64,000 bases of DNA from Sulfuritortus calidifontis (GTDB lineage: Bacteria; Pseudomonadota; Gammaproteobacteria; Burkholderiales; Thiobacillaceae), in the NCBI RefSeq assembly GCF_003967275.1, contig NZ_AP018721.1, positions 186,001 through 250,000 on the forward strand. Reading direction: 5' to 3'. Positions 11,022-18,273 of the stretch are shown in pieces. The notes under the pieces are model-generated. The model was not told the origin of the DNA, ran no database searches, and worked only from the letters and a program-made list of their open reading frames with translations. Both the position numbers and the translations under genes were made by a program. Positions within the stretch are counted from its first letter, which is position 1. Each line of letters starts with the position of its first letter.

Positions 11022-12299
11022 ATGAACGAGGAATCGAAGCCTCAGGTTGAAACCGGGGTGCACAAAAGCAAGAGGGATTTCATGAAGAAGACCGCCGGGC
11101 TGTCTGCGGCTGCCGCCTTGATGTCACTGGTGCCGCCGGGCGTGCGCAGCGCCGCCTGGGCGGCCGGATCGGACAAGCCGGAAAAACCCGAGGTCAAGAT
11201 CGGCTTCATCCCGCTGACCGATTGCGCCTCGGTCGCCATCGCCGCCGAGAAGGGCTTCGACAAGAAATACGGCCTCAAGATCACGCCGAGCAAGGAGGCC
11301 TCCTGGGCCGGTGTGCGCGACAAGCTGGTCAACGGCGAGCTCGACGCCTCGCACGTGCTCTATGGCCTGATCTACGGTTTGCAGCTCGGTGTCGGCGGGC
11401 CGCAGAAGGACATGGCCGTGCTGATGTCGATCAACCACAACGGCCAGGCCATCACCCTGAACAACCAGATCAAGGCCAAGGGCGTCACCGACGGCGCCGG
11501 TCTGGCCCGGCTGGTCAAGGCCGAGCCCAAGGAATGGACCTTCGCCCAGACCTTTCCCACCGGCACCCATGCCATGTGGCTCTATTACTGGATGGCCGCC
11601 TACGGCATCGACCCATTCAAGGAGGTGAAGGTGATCACCGTGCCGCCGCCGCAGATGGTAGCCAATATGCGGGTGGACAAGATGGACGGCTTCTGCGTCG
11701 GCGAGCCCTGGAACGCGCGTGCCATCCACGACAAGATCGGTTTTACCGCGGTGACCAGCCAGGACATCTGGCCCGACCACCCGGAGAAGGTGTTGGGCAC
11801 CACGGCCGAGTTCGTCCAGCGCTATCCCAACACCGCGCGGGCGATGACCGCCGCCCTCCTCGAGGCCTCGAAGTACATCGACACCATGGCCAACCGTTCC
11901 GAGGTGGCGCGCATCATCGCCGGCAAGGCCTACGTCAACACCGAATTCGACGTGATCGAGGACCGCATGCTCGGCCAGTACGACAACGGCATCGGCAAAA
12001 AGTGGCAGGACAAGAACTACATGAAGTTCTACAACGATGGCGTGGTCAACTTCCCCTATCTGTCGGATGGCATGTGGTTCCTCACCCAGCACAAGCGCTG
12101 GGGCCTGCTCAAGGAACACCCGGATTATCTGGCCGTGGCCAGGAAGGTGAACCAGATCAAGCTGTACAAGGAGGCGGCCGCCGCGGCCAAGGTGCCGGTA
12201 CCGAAGTCGGACATGCGCTCGGCCAAGCTGATCGACGGCGTGACCTGGGATGGCAAGAACCCCAAGGCCTATGCCGACGGCTTCAAGGTGAAGGCGTAA
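11022..12299 (+). CDS. nrtA: Nitrate/nitrite ABC transporter substrate-binding protein
   Basis: Periplasmic binding protein of the NrtA/CmpA/SsuA family, 425 aa, delivering nitrate to the NrtB-NrtC importer. The N-terminus (SKRDFMKKTAGLSAAAALMSLVPPG...AWA) looks like a Tat signal with Lys-Arg in place of Arg-Arg. The mature protein has the family pattern VKIGFIPLTDCASVAIA. ATG 11022 is preceded by GGAG; the upstream in-frame codons overlap the terminator hairpin. The export signal argues against it being the cytoplasmic sensor NasS, which shares the fold. A palindromic repeat separates it from nrtB. Confidence 0.9.
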   Translation: MNEESKPQVETGVHKSKRDFMKKTAGLSAAAALMSLVPPGVRSAAWAAGSDKPEKPEVKIGFIPLTDCASVAIAAEKGFDKKYGLKITPSKEASWAGVRDKLVNGELDASHVLYGLIYGLQLGVGGPQKDMAVLMSINHNGQAITLNNQIKAKGVTDGAGLARLVKAEPKEWTFAQTFPTGTHAMWLYYWMAAYGIDPFKEVKVITVPPPQMVANMRVDKMDGFCVGEPWNARAIHDKIGFTAVTSQDIWPDHPEKVLGTTAEFVQRYPNTARAMTAALLEASKYIDTMANRSEVARIIAGKAYVNTEFDVIEDRMLGQYDNGIGKKWQDKNYMKFYNDGVVNFPYLSDGMWFLTQHKRWGLLKEHPDYLAVARKVNQIKLYKEAAAAAKVPVPKSDMRSAKLIDGVTWDGKNPKAYADGFKVKA

Positions 12300-12301
12300 C
12301 C

Positions 12302-12380
12302 GTCATTCCGGGCGCGGCGCGCAGTGCCGCTGACCCGGAATCCAGAAAATCAACTGGATTCCCGCTTTCGCGGGAATGAC
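12302..12380. repeat. Composite palindromic element between nrtA and nrtB
   Basis: Outer inverted repeat GTCATTCC (12302-12309) / GGAATGAC (12373-12380) and inner inverted repeat GGAATCCAG (12337-12345) / CTGGATTCC (12354-12362). Each half forms its own hairpin (ATTCCGGG...CCCGGAAT and ATTCCCGC-TTT-GCGGGAAT). This is a widespread type of dispersed bacterial repeat; it contains no ORF. Confidence 0.75.
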
Positions 12381-12397
12381 AAAACCAGGAGTCCGCC

Positions 12398-13318
12398 ATG
12401 AGCGCAGTGACCATCAACGAAGGCAGTTTAGAAGAGATCATGCAACAGCCCGAAACCGTGATTGTGAATTCAGTCGCCGAGCCCGCGGCGCAACCGCGGC
12501 CCACCCCGTTCCTGCAGACCGAACGCGGCAAGGCCCTGACCGAGGCGCTGGCCAAGGCCTTTCGTGCCGCCTTGCCGCCAGTCATCGGCATCGCCTTGTT
12601 CATCCTGCTCTGGCAGATCGTCTCCGCCAGCGGCGGCGACAACGGCCTGCCCGGGCCGGTCAAGACCTGGCAATCGGCCCAGCAATTGTTCGCCGACCCT
12701 TTCTACGACCGCGGCCCCAACGACAAGGGCATCGGCTGGAACATCCTGCATTCGCTCTATCGGGTCGGCGCCGGTTTCGGCCTGGCGGCGCTGGTCGGCA
12801 TCCCGCTCGGCTTCATGATCGGCCGTTTCAGGTTCCTCTCCGGCATGACCGCGCCCATCATCAGCCTGCTGCGTCCGGTCTCGCCCCTGGCCTGGCTGCC
12901 GATCGGCCTCTACGTGTTCAAGGAGACCGAACCGGCCTCGCTCTGGGTGATCTTCATCTCCAGCATCTGGCCGATCATCCTCAACACCGCCGCCGGCGTT
13001 GCCCGGGTGCCGCAGGACTACCTCAACGTGGCGCGCGTGCTCAATCTGTCCGAGTGGAAGATCTTCACCCGCATCCTGTTCCCCTCGGTGCTGCCGCACC
13101 TGATGACCGGCATCCGCCTGTCCATCGGCGTGGCCTGGCTGGTGATCGTCGCCGCCGAGATGCTGACCGGCGGCACCGGCCTCGGCTTCTGGGTGTGGGA
13201 CGAATGGAACAACCTCAACGTCGAGCACATCATCATCGCCATCTTCATCGTCGGCTTCACTGGCCTGCTGCTGGAGCAGGGCCTGGTGCTGCTGGCGCGA
13301 CGCTTCAGCTACGAATGA
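12398..13318 (+). CDS. nrtB: Nitrate ABC transporter permease
   Basis: Inner-membrane subunit of the nitrate importer, 306 aa. After a roughly 50-residue cytoplasmic N-terminus come about six membrane segments and the BPD_transp_1 EAA-type loop (LNVARVLNLSEWKIFTRILFPSVLPHLMTGIR), which contacts the ATPase. Family comparison (NrtB/CmpB/SsuC) rests on this loop and the flanking nrtA and nrtC genes. The start follows CAGGAG; the stop overlaps a possible upstream start of nrtC. Confidence 0.92.
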   Translation: MSAVTINEGSLEEIMQQPETVIVNSVAEPAAQPRPTPFLQTERGKALTEALAKAFRAALPPVIGIALFILLWQIVSASGGDNGLPGPVKTWQSAQQLFADPFYDRGPNDKGIGWNILHSLYRVGAGFGLAALVGIPLGFMIGRFRFLSGMTAPIISLLRPVSPLAWLPIGLYVFKETEPASLWVIFISSIWPIILNTAAGVARVPQDYLNVARVLNLSEWKIFTRILFPSVLPHLMTGIRLSIGVAWLVIVAAEMLTGGTGLGFWVWDEWNNLNVEHIIIAIFIVGFTGLLLEQGLVLLARRFSYE

Positions 13319-13332
13319 TCAAGGGGACGAGC

Positions 13333-14124
13333 ATGGACAAGTATCTGCAAATCGAAAACGCCAAGATGGTATTCGACACCAAGCAAGGCAGATTCGTCGC
13401 GCTGACCGATGTCAATCTCACGGTCAGGCAGGGCGAATTCATCTCGCTCATCGGCCACTCCGGTTGCGGCAAGTCGACCCTGCTCAACCTCGTGGCCGGT
13501 CTGCTCGATGCGAGCTCGGGCGTGCTGCTGCTGGGCGACAAGGAGATCAAGGGGCCGGGGCCGGAGCGGGCGGTGGTGTTCCAGAACCACTCGCTGCTGC
13601 CCTGGCTCACCTGCTTCGGCAACGTCTATCTGGCGGTGGAGCGGGTGTTCGGCGGCAGGGAGGCAAAAAAGCAGCTCAGGCAGCGGACGCGGGCGGCGCT
13701 GGAATTGGTGGGCCTGGCGCATGCCATGCACAAGCATCCGCACGAGATCTCCGGCGGCATGAAACAGCGGGTCGGCATCGCCCGCGCCCTGGCCATGGAG
13801 CCCAAGGTGCTGCTGATGGACGAACCGTTCGGCGCGCTCGACGCCCTGACCCGGGCCGGCCTGCAGGACGAGCTGATGCGCATCGTGCATGAAACCCGGG
13901 CCACGGTGCTCATGGTCACCCACGATGTCGACGAGGCCGTGCTGTTGTCCGATCGCATCGTGATGATGACCAACGGACCCGCGGCGACCATCGGCGAGGT
14001 GCTGCCGGTGACCCTGCCGCGCCCGCGCGATCGGCTGCTGCTGGCCGACAACGCGCACTATCACCAGCTGCGTGGCCGGGTGTTGGAGTTCCTCTATCAA
14101 CGCCAGATGAGACACGCGGCCTGA
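13333..14124 (+). CDS. nrtC: Nitrate ABC transporter ATP-binding protein
   Basis: ATPase driving nitrate import, 263 aa. Walker A GHSGCGKST, Q-loop VVFQNHSLLPWLTC, signature SGGMKQR (first residue of LSGGQ changed to I), Walker B VLLMDEPFGALD and the switch His in VMVTHDVDEAV are all visible. It lacks the C-terminal NrtA-like extension of cyanobacterial NrtC and so resembles NrtD/SsuB. ATG 13333 is chosen for the AAGGGGA upstream; ATG 13315, overlapping the nrtB stop, is an alternative. It closes the nrtABC unit. Confidence 0.92.
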   Translation: MDKYLQIENAKMVFDTKQGRFVALTDVNLTVRQGEFISLIGHSGCGKSTLLNLVAGLLDASSGVLLLGDKEIKGPGPERAVVFQNHSLLPWLTCFGNVYLAVERVFGGREAKKQLRQRTRAALELVGLAHAMHKHPHEISGGMKQRVGIARALAMEPKVLLMDEPFGALDALTRAGLQDELMRIVHETRATVLMVTHDVDEAVLLSDRIVMMTNGPAATIGEVLPVTLPRPRDRLLLADNAHYHQLRGRVLEFLYQRQMRHAA

Positions 14125-14138
14125 GTCGACCCGCGCAA

Positions 14139-14172
14139 AAGCAAAAAGCCGCCCGCGGGCGGCTTTTTGCTT
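14139..14172. terminator. Bidirectional terminator between nrtC and the chemoreceptor gene
   Basis: AAGCAAAAAGCCGCCC / GCGGGCGGCTTTTTGCTT palindrome with A-run and T-run on either side, serving the convergent nrtC and chemoreceptor genes. Confidence 0.88.
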
Positions 14173-14183
14173 GGCCGGTGGGA

Positions 14184-15425
14184 TCAGACCCTCAACCGGC
14201 TGGTGGCTTCCTGCAGGCGGCTGGCCAGTTTGTGCAGATGTTCCGCCGATTCGCTGGTGCGCTCGACCGACATGCTGTTTTCCTCGGCCATGTGGGCGAT
14301 CTGTTCGATGTTGGTCGAGATCTGGGTGCTGGCGGACGACTGTTCCTTGACCGCGCTGGTGATGTTGCTCATGCCTGCGCTCGCCTGCTGCACCGCGGCG
14401 TTGGCCTCGGCCAGGGTCATGGCCACGGTCTCGACGAACTCCAGACTGGAGGCCAGGGAGGAATGACCGGCGTTGATCGCGGTCTCGACGCTGCCCGACT
14501 TCTGGTTCAGGGTCTGGGTGACGCTATCGATCTCGCTGGCGGCCTGGGCCGATTTCTCCGCCAGCTTGCGCACTTCGTCGGCCACCACGGCGAAGCCGCG
14601 GCCTTGCTCGCCGGCGCGCGCCGCCTCGATGGCGGCGTTGAGCGCCAGCAGGTTGGTCTGGTCGGCGATGTCCTTCACCTGCTGGGTCATGTTGGTGATG
14701 ACGGCGGCATTCTGGACGAATTCGCGGACCGAGGAGGCGATGTCGTTCATCGCGGTCTCCACCAGGTCGATCTCGCCGATCAGTTCGGACACCTTCTCGT
14801 TGCCCTCCTGGGTGCTCGACAGGCTGGAATCGGCCAGTTTCTTCACCTCTTCGGCACCCTCGGCGACCGAGACGATGCTGGCGCTCATCTCCTCCACGCT
14901 GGCAGCGGCGGAGGCGGCCGCCTCGTTCTGGTTGGCCGAGCTGTTGGCCACCTGCTGCGAGGTATTGGTGAGTTCTTCGGCCGCTTGCGAGAGGGCCTGG
15001 CTTGAGTCCTTTACCTCCTGGATGATGCGGCCAAGCTCGACCCGGATGCGCTCGGCGCTGCGGCCGATCTCGCCCATCTCGTCCAGGCTCTCTGCCTTGA
15101 TCGGCACGGTGAAGTCGCCGTTGGCCAGGCGGCCGAGGTCGGCCACCAGTTGCCGGGTCGGCTGCTCGACGGCCTTGCGTACCCACCAGAGGAACCAGAA
15201 GAAGGCGGCGACGATGGCGATGCCCATCAGGACCAGCGTCAGCTCGATATCGTGGATGCCCTCGGCATCCTGGATAGTCTCCAGGTTGTCCCATATCTGC
15301 CAGAAGCCATACAGGGCGGCACCGACCACGAAAGTGGTGCTCACGCCGGTGATCACCAGCAGCTTGTTGCGGATGCTGCGCCGGAACCAGCACATCAGGT
15401 TCAGTTTTTCGGCAGGCTTGTTCAT
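14184..15425 (-). CDS. Methyl-accepting chemotaxis protein without a periplasmic sensor domain
   Basis: 413-aa chemoreceptor. TM1 lies at about residues 20-45 and TM2 at about 62-84, leaving only some 15-20 residues outside the membrane. A HAMP segment (about 85-137) and a full signalling domain with the conserved hairpin tip ([44 protein letters not shown]) follow. With no ligand domain, it may sense membrane or energy state or act with another receptor; this is inference. GAGGAG precedes the ATG. No che gene is nearby, and the link to nitrate is positional only. Confidence 0.93.
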   Translation of the reverse strand: MNKPAEKLNLMCWFRRSIRNKLLVITGVSTTFVVGAALYGFWQIWDNLETIQDAEGIHDIELTLVLMGIAIVAAFFWFLWWVRKAVEQPTRQLVADLGRLANGDFTVPIKAESLDEMGEIGRSAERIRVELGRIIQEVKDSSQALSQAAEELTNTSQQVANSSANQNEAAASAAASVEEMSASIVSVAEGAEEVKKLADSSLSSTQEGNEKVSELIGEIDLVETAMNDIASSVREFVQNAAVITNMTQQVKDIADQTNLLALNAAIEAARAGEQGRGFAVVADEVRKLAEKSAQAASEIDSVTQTLNQKSGSVETAINAGHSSLASSLEFVETVAMTLAEANAAVQQASAGMSNITSAVKEQSSASTQISTNIEQIAHMAEENSMSVERTSESAEHLHKLASRLQEATSRLRV

Positions 15426-15657
15426 CGTGTCTCCTCAAACACTTTATTTCAGTGTCCGGAACGCAATCGACCCGGGCAGAATCGGGATAATTCTATCGGA
15501 AATTTGCCGGCGGTGAATATTCGATGCAAATTCGGCACAAATCCGGGGTTTATTGATCCGAAACCTTTGAACTCGAAAAAACATCCGGCGCCATCAACCC
15601 TGATCCGCCCGGAAGCCGCACCAGGTTTCGGATCGATAACCATCAATCCACGTCTTG

Positions 15658-15701
15658 TTATTGAGGGGGAAATTCAAGAACTTGAATTTCCCCCTCAATA
15701 A
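15658..15701. repeat. Perfect 21-bp inverted repeat after the moaD-like gene
   Basis: Arms 15658-15678 and 15681-15701 are exactly complementary with an AA loop; each arm runs from TTATTGAGGGGG to AATTCAAG. It begins 3 nt after the stop of the moaD-like gene read on the minus strand. It may act as a terminator despite lacking a U-run. The 279 nt between the chemoreceptor start and the moaD-like stop hold nothing else recognisable. Confidence 0.7.
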
Positions 15702-15704
15702 CGG

Positions 15705-15965
15705 TCAGAGCGCGACCATCTCAATGAAGGCGATCTCGTCGCCGGCCTTGATCGGCGTGGCGGGCGAGCCGTCCTGCTTGTTCACGGTGATGCGCAGCGT
15801 CGGCCGGGTCTGGGCGAAGGTCTGCTGCCAGTCGCCGCCGCGCATGGCCAGGATGCGCATCAGGCCGGCGACGTCCTGCACGCTGGCCGGCAGCCTGAGC
15901 TGCTCGCGGCCGATCTGCAGCTTGGCCATCAGGTCGCCGAAATAGAGCACGGTGATCGGGTTCAT
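15705..15965 (-). CDS. MoaD/ThiS-family protein lacking the C-terminal Gly-Gly
   Basis: 86-aa ubiquitin-like small protein. It shows the MoaD pattern (ITVLYFGDLMAKL..., ...RITVNKQDG, ...AGDEIAFIEMVAL), where family members normally read DEVAFxPPVxGG. The protein ends VAL, so the glycine that is adenylated and thiocarboxylated is absent. It could be a degenerate sulfur carrier or a structural relative with another role. No moaE, thiF or moeB lies nearby; mobA is 10 kb away. It is divergent from uvrD. Confidence 0.7.
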   Translation of the reverse strand: MNPITVLYFGDLMAKLQIGREQLRLPASVQDVAGLMRILAMRGGDWQQTFAQTRPTLRITVNKQDGSPATPIKAGDEIAFIEMVAL

Positions 15966-16059
15966 GTTCGCGGTGTCCTTTCAGTGCGCGCATTTTAGCG
16001 CCGATGCCGGCAGGGTGGCGGCGATATAATCCGGGCCTGTTTCCCGCCCCATATCCGCC

Positions 16060-18186
16060 ATGCCCCAAGACCTCCTGACCGGCCTCAACCCCGAGCAACT
16101 GCGCGCTGTTACCTGGGGCCGCGGCTCGGCCCTGGTCCTGGCCGGGGCCGGCTCGGGCAAGACCCGGGTGCTGACCACCCGCATCGCCTGGCTGATCCAG
16201 ACGGGGCAGGTTTCGCCCATGGGCGTGCTGGCGGTCACCTTCACCAACAAGGCGGCGCGCGAGATGTTTACCCGGCTCTCGGCCATGCTGCCGATCAACA
16301 CCCGAGGCATGTGGATCGGCACCTTCCACGGCCTGTGCAACCGCCTGCTGCGGGCGCACCATCGCGACGCCGGACTGCCCCAGCTGTTCCAGATCCTCGA
16401 TGCCCAGGACCAGCTCTCGGCGGTGAAGCGGGTGTTGAAGGCGCTCAACGTCGATACCGAGAAATACGAGCCGCGCAAACTGCAGGCCTTCATCAACGCC
16501 AACAAGGAGGCCGGCCTGCGGGCGAACCAGATCGAGGCCTACGACCCCTACACCCGGCGCCTGATCGAGTATTACGCGGCCTACGACGCCCAGTGCAACC
16601 GGGAGGGCGTGGTCGATTTCGCCGAGCTGCTGCTGCGCTCGTTCGAGCTGCTGTCGCGCAACGCCATGCTGCGCGAGCATTACCAGGAGCGCTTTCGCCA
16701 CATCCTGGTCGACGAGTTCCAGGACACCAGCCGCCTGCAATACGACTGGCTGAAATTGCTGCGGGCACCAAGCAACGCCATCTTCGCCGTCGGCGACGAC
16801 GACCAGTCGATCTATGCCTTCCGCGGCGCCAATGTCGCCAACATGGCCTTGTTCCAGAAGGACATGGGCATATCCGAGGTGATCAAGCTCACCCAGAACT
16901 ACCGCTCCTACGGCACCATCCTCGATGCCGCCAACGCGGTGATCAGCCACAATGCCAACCGCCTGGGCAAGGACCTGTGGACCGACGCCGGCCGGGGCGA
17001 GCCGATCCGCCATTACGAGGCGGCCACGGATCTGGACGAGGCCCGCTTCGTCGTGGAAGAGATCCAGGAGCTGAAGCGCGAGGGCATGGCCTATGCCGAC
17101 ATCGCCGTGCTCTACCGTTCCAATGCCCAGTCGCGCGTGATCGAGCACGCCCTGTTCTCGGCCGGCATCCCCTATCGGGTCTATGGCGGCCTGCGCTTCT
17201 TCGAGCGGGCCGAGATCAGGCACGCCCTGGCCTATCTGCGGCTGACGGCCAATCCCGAGGACGACAACGCCTTTCTGCGCGTAGTCAACTTCCCTGCCCG
17301 CGGCGTCGGCGCCCGCACGGTGGAGGCGATCGACGCCGCCGCCCGCGCCGGCGGCGTCAGCCTGTGGGCGGCGGCCTGCGCCCAGGGCGCCGGCAAGAAG
17401 GGCCTCGCGGCCTTCATCCAGCTGATCGGGCAATTGCGTCAGGAGACCCGGGACATGAACCTGGCCGAGCAGGTCGAGCACGTGGTCGCCCGCTGCGGCC
17501 TGATCGAGTACTACCGGGGCGAGCGCGACGGCGAGGACCGGATCGAGAACCTGAACGAACTGACCAATGCCGCCAGCGCCTTCGCGGCGGAAGCCGAGAG
17601 CCAGGACCTCGCCGATTTCCTCGCCCATGCCGCGCTCGAGGCCGGCGAGCACGAGGCCCAGGCCGGCCAGGACGCGGTGCAGCTGATGACCGTGCATGCC
17701 GCCAAGGGCCTGGAATTCATGGCGGTGTTCATCACCGGCCTGGAGGAGGCGCTGTTTCCGCACGAGAACTCGCTGACCGAGCTCGACGGCCTGGAGGAGG
17801 AGCGGCGCCTGATGTACGTCGCCATCACCCGGGCCCGCAAGCGCCTGTATCTCACCCATGCCGCCCAGCGCATGCTGCACGGCCAGCCGCGCTACGGCCT
17901 GCCTTCGCGCTTTTTGCAGGAACTGCCGGCCGAGCTGGTGCAGAGCGTCGGCGGCTGGCGCGGCAGCTCGGACCTGGCGCCGGCCGGGGCCGCCGGGCCG
18001 GGTGCGCCGGGCCGGGCGGCGGCCCTGCCCTATCCGGTCGGCGCCCGGGTGCAGCACCCGCGCTATGGCGAGGGCGTGGTCGCCGGCTATCAGGGCCAGG
18101 GCGCCGAGGCCGAGGTGCGGGTGAGCTTCCCCCGCATCGGCGACAAGTGGTTCATCCTGGAATACGCCCGGCTGACACCCTGTTAG
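16060..18186 (+). CDS. uvrD: DNA helicase II, UvrD
   Basis: SF1A 3'-5' DNA helicase acting in nucleotide excision and mismatch repair, 708 aa. Walker A LAGAGSGKTRVL, motif Ia VTFTNKAAREM, Walker B ILVDEFQDTS, motif III GDDDQSIYAFRGA, motif IV NYRS, motif V TVHAAKGLEF and motif VI YVAITRARKRL are all present. The C-terminal segment (GARVQHPRYGEGVVAGYQGQGAEAEVRVSF) is the Tudor-like domain typical of UvrD/PcrA, which separates it from the Rep-like paralogue at 30935. It lies alone between the moaD-like gene and the histidine kinase. Confidence 0.95.
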   Translation: MPQDLLTGLNPEQLRAVTWGRGSALVLAGAGSGKTRVLTTRIAWLIQTGQVSPMGVLAVTFTNKAAREMFTRLSAMLPINTRGMWIGTFHGLCNRLLRAHHRDAGLPQLFQILDAQDQLSAVKRVLKALNVDTEKYEPRKLQAFINANKEAGLRANQIEAYDPYTRRLIEYYAAYDAQCNREGVVDFAELLLRSFELLSRNAMLREHYQERFRHILVDEFQDTSRLQYDWLKLLRAPSNAIFAVGDDDQSIYAFRGANVANMALFQKDMGISEVIKLTQNYRSYGTILDAANAVISHNANRLGKDLWTDAGRGEPIRHYEAATDLDEARFVVEEIQELKREGMAYADIAVLYRSNAQSRVIEHALFSAGIPYRVYGGLRFFERAEIRHALAYLRLTANPEDDNAFLRVVNFPARGVGARTVEAIDAAARAGGVSLWAAACAQGAGKKGLAAFIQLIGQLRQETRDMNLAEQVEHVVARCGLIEYYRGERDGEDRIENLNELTNAASAFAAEAESQDLADFLAHAALEAGEHEAQAGQDAVQLMTVHAAKGLEFMAVFITGLEEALFPHENSLTELDGLEEERRLMYVAITRARKRLYLTHAAQRMLHGQPRYGLPSRFLQELPAELVQSVGGWRGSSDLAPAGAAGPGAPGRAAALPYPVGARVQHPRYGEGVVAGYQGQGAEAEVRVSFPRIGDKWFILEYARLTPC

Positions 18187-18273
18187 CCGCCGCCTGCCGG
18201 CGAGGTTGACGCTGCTCCTGGCGGCCTTTACAAATTAGGCCAGAAACCCGATAAATCGCCTGGAGGAGACCGA

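Noticed and set aside
14184-15425. Chemoreceptor as a nitrate sensor
   Set aside because: It has no periplasmic ligand domain or PilJ-like region; proximity to nrtC is the only link.
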